Source: Pilatotrama ljubarskyi
Taxonomy: Eukaryota > Basidiomycota > Agaricomycetes > Polyporales > Polyporaceae
DNA: 64,000 nucleotides
Direction of reading: 5' to 3'
Assembly (NCBI GenBank): GCA_022385805.1
Contig: MU277679.1
Coordinates: forward strand, 372,001-436,000
Under the pieces are notes generated by a model. The model did not search any database. It was not told the origin of the DNA and was given only the letters and a program-made list of their open reading frames with translations. Shown piece by piece: positions 44,827 to 54,599 of this stretch. The first letter of the stretch is position 1. Each line of letters begins with the position of its first letter. A program made the translations under genes and the position numbers.

Positions 44827-45515
44827 TGTTAGGGACGTGCTGGCGTTAAGTCCGGAGTTGGGGGTGTGGACTTCAAAAATGCGGACTTCAGAGTTGAGAA
44901 TGTCCAGACGGAGGCACAGCAAGGGTGAGGACTTCCGTGAAGCTATTAGCAACACACCTGAGAACCTTCTGAGGTGTCCTCAATTTCGGACTAGAGGATG
45001 GGGGTGGAGTACGTCTGGAGTTGGAGCGGAGTACGTCCCAGAGTTGGAGCGGACTTGGAGACAAGGAGCAGAAATGAGGACAACATACAAGTTGATTGCA
45101 GGATCACGGCAATGACAAGAAGTACAAGAAGTATCCAAACTGAGTAGCTACGACATACCAGCTCGGTATATATAGAAGTAAGCCTTATTGTGAACGTAAA
45201 CAATAAGGAGAAGGACGGAAGAGGGGTTCCGGGATGAAGACAATAAGTCAATTGTGAAGGAATGGCGCAATCTGAGACATAAGACTGAACTTTGGAGAAA
45301 ATGCGGAGTTGTAGTCCGAAAAAGCGAAGTTGTAGTCCGAAAATGCGGAGTAAACTCCGGAAAAGCGGAGTACAAGTATGGAAAGAATGCAGTGAAGTCA
45401 GAATGGGGAAATAAGTCCGGAGATAGGTCCGGAAAATGCGGATTTAATGGCCGAAGTTAAGTCCGGAAAATGCGGAGTTAAACTGGAGAAGAAGGTGGGT
45501 GCACAGGATGTAACA
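44827..45515 (-). repeat. LTR B (5' LTR of the A-B element)
   Basis: 689 bp copy of LTR A, shorter by loss of some internal repeat units. TATA box near 45168-45175, stem-loop 45184-45207, predicted transcript 5' end AGTTTGGATAC at complement 45131-45141, about 25 nt beyond the TATA box. Confidence 0.88.
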
Positions 45516-45787
45516 GTCTGTGCTCAGACTTCAGACTTCTGACCCAACTTCAACTCCTGACTTAGTTCTGTCTCTGTTCCAGTAATCCTCTCCTCTGAAG
45601 AGCTAGCTCATTCTTGTCAACTCCTTACTCTGTGTCTGTCTCGAATTGAGGACAAGATTCATGTTACCCATGTGTTGCTAATAGCTTTGTGAAAGTCCCC
45701 CCTTGTGCATACTCCAACCCCGAGTGTACTCCGATACGTTCTCTGCACCCATGGAGTTGCCCTAGTCTGCATGGTCCTAACAAGTGC

Positions 45788-47752
45788 ACAATAACAGTTA
45801 TAAGGGTCAGGAACAAATGGAGAACTGAGGGAAAGTGGGCCATTCCTGGCAGGTACAATTATTTTGAATTGTCTATGCAAAACACAACAGAATGTCAGGC
45901 GTAGAGTGCTTACTGCTCAGAACTTGAGTGGCTTTCGATTTTTATGTGACCAGTTGGAAGCCCAGGAGAATGTTTGCTGACTGCATGTAGTATGTGTAGA
46001 AGACTTCCATATTAATTGTTGTTGATATGCATTTTTTCATCTGCATACTATGATGAGTACATAGATGGTTTTATCATGTAGTGCTGAATGAGAAAGCTTT
46101 CTGGTGATGGATGATATGCACAGATCTGATGGAAATTGAGCTTACAATCTGAGAAATACCTTGAAAGTGGCTGGACTTGCAAGTGACTTTTGTTAGTCCC
46201 TAAGGCAGTATTTGTGCTTGTCCAGTGAAGGAGAAGCCCACTTAGGGTTCCCTAGTGACATATAATATGCCTGTATTTGCTTGAGCCATGACACCACATA
46301 TGGGAAAGAAGGCTCTTAACATGTATATTGATCATATATTGCTTTTCGCAGCCCTATGATGCTTATGAGTGAATCTTCCAATGAAGCTGATTAATAGCTC
46401 TGTAATGGTATATAATCGATGTGCATTTGATAGAAACAGGCCCAACACTCATGATATACTCAGAAAGTGGCTAAATCATGCCTGATTTTCATTGGAGTCT
46501 CTGGGCACTTGGCAGAGCTTATGAAAAGAAAAGCTCTGTGAAGCACCCGAGAACTTCATATCCTCACGCTTGGGTGCTAATATTAGCCTCTGTGGAGGGC
46601 TTTTTGCTTTCTTGCTCTCTGATTCCCTATGCATTTTGAGGGTTTGATATACCATTGAAAAGCAGCTGTTACACTGAATTTAGCCATGGTATTTGTGTGA
46701 AGTAATGCCTACAACTGCACTCTTAGGAAGCCTAACAATGATCTCTAGTCGAAGACTGATTCACTTGCACAGCCTCAGTTACTAAATCAAATGACCAGTA
46801 TTATGTATGGTACCAAGGCCATGGCTCAGCAAGACAACCTGAACCTGTTTATGGAGAGTTACAGTGTTTTGATTACCATAAAAGTTGTCACGTGAAACAT
46901 TGGCTCTCCAGACCACATCCTGAATATTAGAAAATTGTTGCAGCTCACAGAGCTCATGGAAATGGATGATTCTTTCCTTAAGAAAAGCATATATTTATAT
47001 GCTATTTTCTGATGTATACTCTAGATGGAGAATGAAGCTTGCAGGCTCCACATTGAATATTAAGCTTGGTGCATGGTAGTTGAAGCTGTTATAACCACAG
47101 TGGGCCATTTGACATGCTTTTTGGTCACCTATGCACCCAATTTATATGGATCTCAGAGTGAAAAAATCCAATGAAATGGCTACAAGACAGATCAAGATTT
47201 TTCAAGAAGGGATGCCACAGGCAAAGCCATTCTGATCTTCTGATTATGTGACAACTTTTATGCAAATGGTAATAAGGAGCATGCTGCAAATCAATACTTT
47301 GTTATTGATAGGCACCTATATACTGTTACAATATAGATGTATAGATGCTATGACCACATAGAGCCAACCGAAACCTTTTTGATGATTTATGATTTGTAAA
47401 AATTTGATAGAGATTGGCTGAAAAATGGAGAAATATAAGAAAAGTGGCTGAACTTGTTCATAATTTTTCACAGTCTCCTGAGCATGTCGTGCTCACGAAT
47501 TTCACAAGCATGACAACCGCCTGAGGGACTTCAAATTCTTGTGTTTTGGGCACCTATTTTGCAGCCACTAAGCAGCCTCGGTTTCAAACAGAATACTCAT
47601 GCCTGGGTTTCCCTGCAGTCCAAACTCAGTGAAAGTGGGTTCACGTGAAAGCTGTGAGCAAGCTCTTATCAGATCAAATAGACCACCAGACTTTGTGACT
47701 AGCATAATATGCTTCAAAATGCATCCTACTGTTTCCAACTTCTACTGCAGAG
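45788..47752. other. AT-richer gene-free stretch
   Basis: About 2 kb with no ORF of interest. Base composition and wording (ATATACCATTGAAAAGC, GATAGAAACAGG) resemble the repeats at 63.4-64 kb, so both may belong to one degraded repeat family. Confidence 0.4.
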
Positions 47753-48050
47753 TGTTAGCACCCATGTGGACCCCTCCCATCCATGACAGTGCCTCCCCCC
47801 CCATCTAGGCCCAAGCCCCCAAGGGCCATCACATGACCCTGGAAACTGGGAACCTGGTGCAGGGTCAGAAACCCGTCGGGGTATAAGAATCGTGTGAACC
47901 GGCTTCCCGACCAAAACACTTCTCTCCCCCCTCCCCCCCCCACCATTCACTGCGTAAAGTGAAAAGTAGCTCAGCATTGGCTGTTCGGGTCTTTGCTGCA
48001 TAGAACATGTAGCTTACACAGTCGCACACATAGACTATACCTAGTACAGC
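47753..48050 (+). repeat. Possible LTR-like segment
   Basis: Starts TGTTAGCACCCATGTGGACC, contains a GGGTATAAGAATCG promoter-like stretch and ends near CTAGTACA. This TG...CA layout with a central TATA-type box resembles a copia-type LTR. No second copy, primer site or target duplication supports it in this window. Confidence 0.3.
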
Positions 48051-48232
48051 TGGCAGCGAAGTGAAGCCAACAGGAGGCTGCGTGAATCCGACAAAATGCA
48101 GCCAAGAGGCAGGGAGTCCCAGCTGAGCGGAGTCGCGCACACCGCGCAGATGTGTGGGAGAACACAGCGCATGTAGCACGTGGGTGACACAATGCCGGAC
48201 CGACGAGGTGTGCTACAGCGTCTGTGGGATGT

Positions 48233-48826
48233 CTACCTGCTGTCTACGCCATACTGAACCCACAGAGGCTCCGCCACCAGTATGTGCTGGGCAAACGTCT
48301 GCACCCTCCCTGGGCCTCCATATCTCTCGAAGTCTCGTCTTGCAGCAACATCTGTGGATATATAATTGGGGTGCTCCCCCATCATGAAATCCTTCATCTC
48401 AGACTCGGACACCTCCCACCGTGACAACTACTGTCTCCTCCTGTGTTCGCTCTGACACTATGCCCCGCAACTCATCGACCGCTCTCGCTCGCCTCAAGGC
48501 TCTCCTCCAATCGACACGCACCCGAGCCCCTCTACGTCCTCAAGATATGGTAGTAAAGCCCGCAAGGCTTCTGCGCGAACCGTCCACTCCGGCGGAACAC
48601 CTGGTGAGGGTGTTGCTGGATAGGGATGATCTGGGCTTGGGCAGCCAAGGGCTTGACGGTGAGAGCATCTACGACAACGTTAGGTTCGGGAAATGTGCTC
48701 GTATGTCGCAGGGGTTGCACCAGCACTGGGTTGGACATCGGAAGGACTCCGGTGTGGGTTGCTGATGTGGATCACTGAAGCTGACCGCTCCAGCGAGGCA
48801 GCGTACTGCTCAGCAGACATACTAGG
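48233..48826 (-). pseudogene. Gag-like remnant
   Basis: On the minus strand a broken frame begins MSAEQYAASLERSASVIH (48826) and contains ALRALLPYLEDVEGLG and WEVSESEMKDFMMGEHPNY, then STDVAARRDFERYGGPGR. At least two stops or shifts interrupt it. The composition looks coding and Gag-like, but I recognise no specific family. Confidence 0.35.
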
Positions 48827-49579
48827 TGCGTAGTATGAGGATGAAGTTCATGAGAGATGACTGACTAGTACTAGGGCACTGGGATGAGTGTACACTGCTC
48901 AATGTCAAAGTTCGTCAGCCTTGTATAACCCGGGGACGATCACCTTCTCCCTGGGTGGTCATCAGGGTGTGATGACATTGGTACGTCTGGTCTTCTCCGA
49001 GTCTGCCCTGTGCGCCCCTCACTAACATTCGCTGTCTGAGATGAAGCATCGGTCCAGGTTCCCACTCTTCACGTCAGACCTTCTCTTCCGTATGGCGCTG
49101 TCGTCAGTGGATGATGTTACAACTGCACCACCGACGGCATCCGACGTACGCAGACTCACCCACTCCTGGCTGACTGCTCCCATGCTCTGGGAACCTGTCC
49201 ATGGATCCATGGACCTCTATGGCCGGCACTCGATGAGGTTCACATCACGGATCACGATATGGTTAATGACTGTATATGGAACTCTGTATTGCAGTGAAGT
49301 GTGCAATCAAGTCTACTATGTATTTTCAAGTGGGCTGGGTGCAGTGGTCGGACCGTCAAGGAAGAACGCAAATAGTGATGGATCAAGCACCCAATGTACC
49401 TCGGGCTGAGTAGTACAGTATAGCCACTTGGGGCTATGCTTGCCAGGCAATTCTCTGCAGAAAGCAGCATCGGCGGAGCGCAGCCTACACATCCAGAAAC
49501 TTTGACGTCACGTAGTGCATACAGGCGCATGGTGCTGCTCGCTGACGACTTCTTCTGATCCTACGCTGTTCAGGACAAC

Positions 49580-50357
49580 TGTTACATCCCGTGCACCCAC
49601 CTTCTTCTCCGGTTTAACTCCGCATTTCCGGAGTTAACTCCGCATTTTCCGGACTTAACTTCGGCCATTAAANNNNNNNNNNNNNNNNNNNNNNNNNNNN
49701 NNNNNNNNNNNNNNNNNNNNNNNNNNNNNNNNNNNNNNNNNNNNNNNNNNNNNNNNNNNNNNNNNNNNNNNNNNNNNNNNNNNNNNNNNNNNNNNNNNNN
49801 NNNNNNNNNNNNNNNNNNNNNNNNNNNNNNNNNNNNNNNNNNNNNNNNNNNNNNNNNNNNNNNNNNNNNNNNNNNNNNNNNNNNNNNNNNNNCTTATTGT
49901 CTTCATCCCGGAACCCCTCTTCCGTCCTTCTCCTTATTGTTTACGTTCACAATAAGGCTTACTTCTATATATACCGAGCTGGTATGTCGTAGCTACTCAG
50001 TTTGGATACTTCTTGTACTTCTTGTCATTGCCGTGATCCTGCAATCAACTTGTATCTTGTCCTCAATTCCGCTCCTTGTCTCCAAGTCCGCTCCAACTCC
50101 AGGACGTACTCTGCTCCAACTCCGGGACGTACTCCGCTCCAACTCCAGACGTACTCCGCTCCAACTCCAGACGTACTCCACCCCATCCTCTAGTCCGAAA
50201 TCGAGGACACCCCAGAAGGTTCTCAGGCACGTTGCTAATAGCTTCGCGGAAGTCCTCACCCTTACTGCGCCTCCGTCCGGACGTTCTCAACTCCAAAGTC
50301 CGCATTTTTTAAGTCCGCACCCCCAACTCCAGACTTAACGCCAGCACGTCCCTAACA
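49580..50357 (+). mobile_element. Solo LTR C of the A/B family with assembly gap
   Basis: Starts TGTTACATCCCGTGCACCC and ends CGTCCCTAACA, opposite in orientation to A and B. Flanks ACAAC (49575-49579) and ACGAC (50358-50362) look like a 5-bp duplication with one mutation. Stem-loop 49933-49956, TATATATA box and AGTTTGGATAC at 49999-50009 are kept. Confidence 0.82.
49673..49892. other. Assembly gap (220 N)
   Basis: A run of 220 N lies inside LTR C, so the exact length and sequence of this LTR are unknown. The location in a repeat suggests a collapsed or unresolved repeat. Confidence 0.99.
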
Positions 50358-50573
50358 ACGACGTAGCACACATCGCCACAGTGTGCTGCCTCACGCAGGG
50401 ACCCCCTCGACGAGCCTTCGCATGTGTAACACAATCAGGCCATTGCACCACATTCTACGGTGATCTGCACACCCTGTGCTGCCGCTTGTGTGTTTCGGGC
50501 AGCACAGGCCATAGCTCATATGCACTGTTTCTGACTGTACGCAGTGATCCCCAATGACCAGCACCACCATTGA

Positions 50574-51588
50574 CATGTCTACCCTATCCGGCTCCCAGCA
50601 ACAGAAGTCCGCTGTGGAGTGTCAGGCAGAGGCTCAGGCCGAAATGGCCCAGCTGCAGGAGGAGGCCTGACTCAAGGTGGAGGCAGAGGCAGCCCCCAGA
50701 AGGCTGAGGAGGAGCAGAAGGTGGAGGAGGTGTGGAAGGCTGAGGTGGCATGAAAGGCTGCGGAGGAGGCACACAAGCACATGGTGGAGGAAAGTCCGGA
50801 GGTCAAGGAGGTCAAGGGACCGAAGACAAAGAAGGCAAAGAAGGGTAAGGGGAAGGCAGTCAAAGAGGAGGAGGGCGAGGAGACAAAGCCCATCATTTTG
50901 GTGGTGACCAGGTAAGTCCCGCGTGCTTCTGGTGGAGTTCCGGACTAATTGTCTTCTTGTTTTAGTTTCACCTATGACCAATGTCAGAAGATCAGAGCCC
51001 TGTGCATGTATTGGCAGGGGGGCAAGAACCACTTCTGCCACCTGTGCTTGGTCAAGAAGGCCAAGTGCAAGACAGACAGGCAGCCATCCAAGGGGCCCAC
51101 CATCGCAGCAGGCTGGGGGCTCTGGTGGGAACTCCAGTCTGAACTTGCCCCTCAACTTCTGTGTTTGGTCAGCGAACCCAAGTGCCGCTGACAGTCTTAC
51201 TGGTGAGGAGCTCCTCCAGACGCTCCTCATCGAGGTGCAACAGCTCTGGTGCGACCATGCACACACACAGGAGGTGCTCCGGGATGTCCATCCGGACATC
51301 CAGGAGTTCCAGAACAGCGTCCTGTTCCTCTGGCAGGACAGGGACCACCTTGCAGAGTGCCAAGCTGCCTCCGACATGTACCTCAACCATTTATGAGAGG
51401 AGATGAGCAAGATGGAGGTGGGTGACGAAGAGTTCACCACGAACCTCTCAGAGCCAAAGTCAGGATCGGAGGCAGAGGCTGGACTGAGCGCAGGTCCAGT
51501 GAGGGAAGACGGACGTGTGGCGGGCAGTGAAGGACAGGCGATGGAGGGAGAGGAAGGCACGGTGGGTGGCAAGGGGGGTGCGGAGTGA
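50574..51588 (+). pseudogene. Decayed Cys-rich accessory gene, antisense to the chromovirus
   Basis: Starts MSTLSGSQQQKSAVECQA. A Glu/Lys-rich coil follows (KAEEEQKVEEVWKAEVA), then a basic tract (GPKTKKAKKGKGKAVKEEE). A good intron lies at 50912-50965 (GTAAGT donor, GACTAAT branch, TTTTAG acceptor). After it comes a Cys motif, FTYDQCQKIRALC then HFCHLCLVKKAKCKTD, loosely like a Zn-cluster, and a final helical part (SLTGEELLQTLLIEVQQLW). Two TGA codons and frameshifts show decay. It lies just beyond the chromodomain end of the gypsy pol and on the opposite strand. I have an impression that agaricomycete genomes carry a large family of such coil plus CxxC proteins near retroelements; this is from memory and unverified. 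Confidence 0.5.
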
Positions 51589-51759
51589 AGGCAGAACTCC
51601 AGGGGAGTTCCAAGGACGACCATAGCTACAGTATATAGTAAAGTGGTAAAGGTAGCAAATAAAAGGTCACCTAGTAACTGAATTAAAGAGTGATAAAAAT
51701 AAAAAAGCGAATGAGTAATATGCGAGCAAGTAAGTACCAAGGGTAAGTGAGAGACGCGA

Positions 51760-52944
51760 TCATAGGAGCTTTGCTAAGGGTCCAGGCTTGTCTGGGTAAC
51801 TCCAGTGGAAGTCTGAGACCAACTCCTGTGCGTGTCCGAGCTCTGTGGCTAAGATCCACAAAGTCTCTTCATCTGTGCCTTCGTATCCCGCCCAGCGGAC
51901 TAGGTACAAGAGCTTGCAGGACTTCCAATGGCGATCCAGCTTGGAGTCCAGGATCTCCGAGATCTTGTACTCCAGTTCTCCATCGGCGATGATTGGGGGC
52001 AGAGGTGGTTGTATGCAACCCAAAATGCTGTTTGGAGTTGCAGGTTCCAGCTGGGGGATGTGGAAGACCAGATGGACAGCACACATAGAGTCGGGGAGGC
52101 AGAGCGTGTAGAAGTGTATTCCCACCTTTGCGATAACCTCAAAGGGGCTGAGAAACTTCTCTGACAGCTTCTTGGACAGTCAAGTCATACAGATGTGCTC
52201 AGCCTTCAGGTACACAGGATCTCTGACCTGGAAGTCCAATGCGGGCAGGCGGTGCTTGTCCACTTGTACCTGGTAGCGGGCCTGCACTTCCGCAATTTGT
52301 GACCGGAGAACCGAGTGGAGTTCCTCGAGATCTACCACATACCCTTGGGCCCAGGCAGAGGTGAGGTGGCATTCCAGATGGACCCTAAGTCTGGGGTGGT
52401 AGCCCTTGTTCAGATAGAAGGGGGAGATGCCGATTGTCGTGTTCAGGGCATTGTTGTATGCGAACTCTGCGAGGGGAAGAAGACAGGCCCAGTTGTCCTG
52501 CTGATAGTTGCAGTAGATCTGGAGGTACAGGGTCTGATTCGCTCGCTCGGTCCAGCCATTGCCTTCTGAATGATATTTGGAGGTAAAGTGGAGGTGCATG
52601 TCGAGGGCCTTCCCAAGGGAGCGGAAGAAATGGGACACGAACTTGGAACCCCAATCGGAAGTGACGTGTGATGGAACTTCGTGCTTGGAGAAGACATGCA
52701 TGATGAACAAGTCTGCAAGCTCTGAGGCGGTGAGCATGTCATGCATCAGGATGAAGATGGCTTGCTTAGTGAGGTGGTCCATGACAACGAGAATGGTGGT
52801 GTAGCCTCCGGAGTTCGGGCACTGCTCGATGAGGTCCATGGAGATGAGGTTCCACAGGTGTTCTGGGATCGGGAGTTGCTTGAGCATCCCATAGGGAAGG
52901 TGCCAAGGGGTCTTTGCGCATGCACACAAGGTACAGGACTTCAT
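51760..52944 (-). pseudogene. pol: Chromovirus integrase plus chromodomain
   Basis: Reads leftward in one frame with a single TGA at 52182-52180. Integrase core acids are visible: Asp in LISMDLIEQCP, Asp in SHVTSDWGSKF, Glu in EGNGWTERANQT. The C-terminal region continues as LPALDFQVRDPVYL. After the stop come VFHIPQLEPATP and then the chromodomain, EYKISEILDSK, LLYLVRWAGYEGTDEETLW and FHWSYPDKPGPL. Chromodomains steer Ty3/gypsy integration to heterochromatin. Preceding His-Cys residues (CTLCACAK) are the end of the zinc-binding head. Confidence 0.85.
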
Positions 52945-53235
52945 ATGGTCCTGGATGAAGGTTCAGAGCCCTGGCCAGGCGTAGTTGCGGATCACTAGTG
53001 CCCAGCCATAGGGTGGTCATGACGGGAACAGAGAACTCAAAGCTGGAGATCCGAGATATCGGGGACGTAAATTCAGCCATTGAAGCAGAGGAAGCCGTCT
53101 TCATCCAGAGACCAGTGGAAATCGCCCTGACCAGCTGCTTTCGAGTGCGGCAGCGAGCTCGAGGTTGCGTGAATCTGCCAACTGGGCCAAGCGGATGTCC
53201 GAGTGGAGCTGGTGGTTGTCCAGCAAGAATGTCGC

Positions 53236-53885
53236 TCAGAGTACCAGCTCATGGAGGTATGTTGCCCAAAGAGAGGAAGTGAGCTGCTTCTGTGTGAAGA
53301 TGGGTTGGAAGTTGTGCAGGTTAACTACGGAGTAGTCATTTCCCACCTCTTTTGGGTAGACGTCCCAACGTAAAGTGAGCGCATCCGGTTTGGCTCCAAG
53401 TTTTTTGGGGTGGAAGTGGATGACAAGGTTGAACTGCAACAGGAACTCTGACCAGCAAGCCTGGCAGTGTGTAGAAGGCTTGGTGGTGGCAAAGTACTTG
53501 AGGTTCTTGTGGTCAGTGACGACGTTGATTAGAGTTTGGGAGCCCTCAAGGTAGTGCCGCCAGGTCTTGAAGCATTCAAAGATAGTGAGAAGTTCCTTGT
53601 CGTGAGTGTCATAGTTCAGCTCTCGCAAGAGAGAGTCCAGGAATGGAACACGATGGGATGGAGTTCCCTGGACTCCAGGATGATGGAGAGGATTCCGGTG
53701 AGGGCATAATTGGACACATCAGTTTCAATGGTGATTTGACGGTTGGATTCCCAGTGGTGCAACATCAGCGCAGACGGTCGGATTCCCAGTGGTGCAACAT
53801 CGGTGCAGTTGTGAAGGCCTCCTTGAGCACGTTGAAGGAGTCCCGGCACTTCTGGTCGAAGTTTCATGGAACTCCCTTCCGTGTT
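53236..53885 (-). pseudogene. pol: Ty3/gypsy RNase H region
   Basis: Two out-of-frame pieces: HWESNRQITIETDVSNYALTG with FHSWTL, then MRELNYDTHDKELLTIFECF, TWRHYLEGSQT, VVTDHKNLKYF and LGAKPDALTLRWDVYPKE. These are the conserved RNase H blocks of chromoviruses. A frameshift and a 40-bp tandem duplication (GGATTCCCAGTGGTGCAACAT at about 53741 and 53781) disrupt the first part. Confidence 0.8.
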
Positions 53886-53889
53886 AGGT

Positions 53890-54445
53890 GGGTCAAGGGA
53901 AGGATGATCTCAGAGTAGTTGTGGGAGAACCGATGATAGAAGTTTGCAAAGCTGAGGAAGGACTGGATATCTCGGTCTTTCTGGGGTTCCGGCCAGTCGA
54001 GGATTGCCTTTACATTGGATTTCACTATAGTCAGGCCTTCTAGGGAGAGGATGCAGCCCAGATACTCAACAGAGGTCGTATGGAATTCATACTTATCTGC
54101 ACAAGCATAAAGCTTGAACTTTCGGAGCCTCCGCAGGACTTCCTTGATATGTTCTCAGTGTTCCTCTAGGAGGTTTGAATAGATGAGGATGTCGTTGAGG
54201 TACACCACAATGCACACGTCCAGGAGATCTGTGAACACTTCATTGACAAAGCATTGGAAGGCCGCCAGAGTGTGCAAGAGTCCAAAAGGCATCACAAACC
54301 GCTCAAAGGAGCCATACAGTGTGTAGAAGGTCGTCGTCCACTCATTGTTGGGGGCGATACAGACGAGGTTGTAGGCGTGACAGAGGTCAATCTTGGTGAA
54401 GATGTGGGCCTTCTGAGGAGTATCCAGGGTGAAAGTTCGAGAGCA
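53890..54445 (-). pseudogene. pol: Ty3/gypsy reverse transcriptase, 5'-truncated
   Basis: The frame begins abruptly at TLDTPQKAHIFTKIDLCHAY (motif A DLCHAY region) and continues TTFYTLYGSFERFVMPFGLL, VVYLNDILIYS, VEYLGCILSLEGL and FANFYHRFSHNYSEI. The catalytic YxDD box reads YLND because codon 54196-54194 is AAC, so the enzyme would be dead. The finger domain and protease are missing because the LINE junction lies just upstream at about 54,445. Confidence 0.82.
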
Positions 54446-54599
54446 CTATACAGATTACTATAATACACGCAGTGCTTTAACACCCATCTGCCAGGGAGCG
54501 AGGTTTAAATGCCCTCACGCGCAGGATAACTTTGTGCGAGCGCAGTCAGTCTACTGCGCGATAGCAGCAGGAGTTGCCCACACAAGCAGTTGCGAGGAG

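Larger units (their letters stand above)
40104..45515 (-). mobile_element. Gag-only LTR retrotransposon A-B
   Basis: 5.4 kb between two same-facing LTRs, with a perfect 5-bp duplication GTCTG at 40099-40103 and 45516-45520. Gag reads leftward, so LTR B (right) is the 5' LTR. The interior has Gag only and no recognisable protease, RT or integrase, so it is non-autonomous. It later received solo LTR D and another insertion at about 43772-44218. Confidence 0.85.
39757..45782 (+). mobile_element. Old solo LTR F, split by the A-B element
   Basis: The left part is 39757-40103 and the right part 45521-45782. Together they make a diverged copy of the D/E LTR family: ACATACCGTACCC near the start, the stem-loop at 39951-39974, and GGTCCTAACA at the end. 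Flanking target duplications are identical: AGTGC at 39752-39756 and at 45783-45787. The first bases have decayed from TGTTA to TATCA. Confidence 0.75.

Noticed and set aside
49580..50357. LTR C as the missing 3' LTR of the split chromovirus
   Set aside because: It faces the opposite way, belongs to the A/B family rather than LTR G, and has its own near-matching target duplication.
50634..51740. 368-codon open frame on the minus strand
   Set aside because: Leu/Ser-rich and featureless; the opposite strand holds a gene with a proper intron, charged coil and Cys motif, so this is its antisense shadow.
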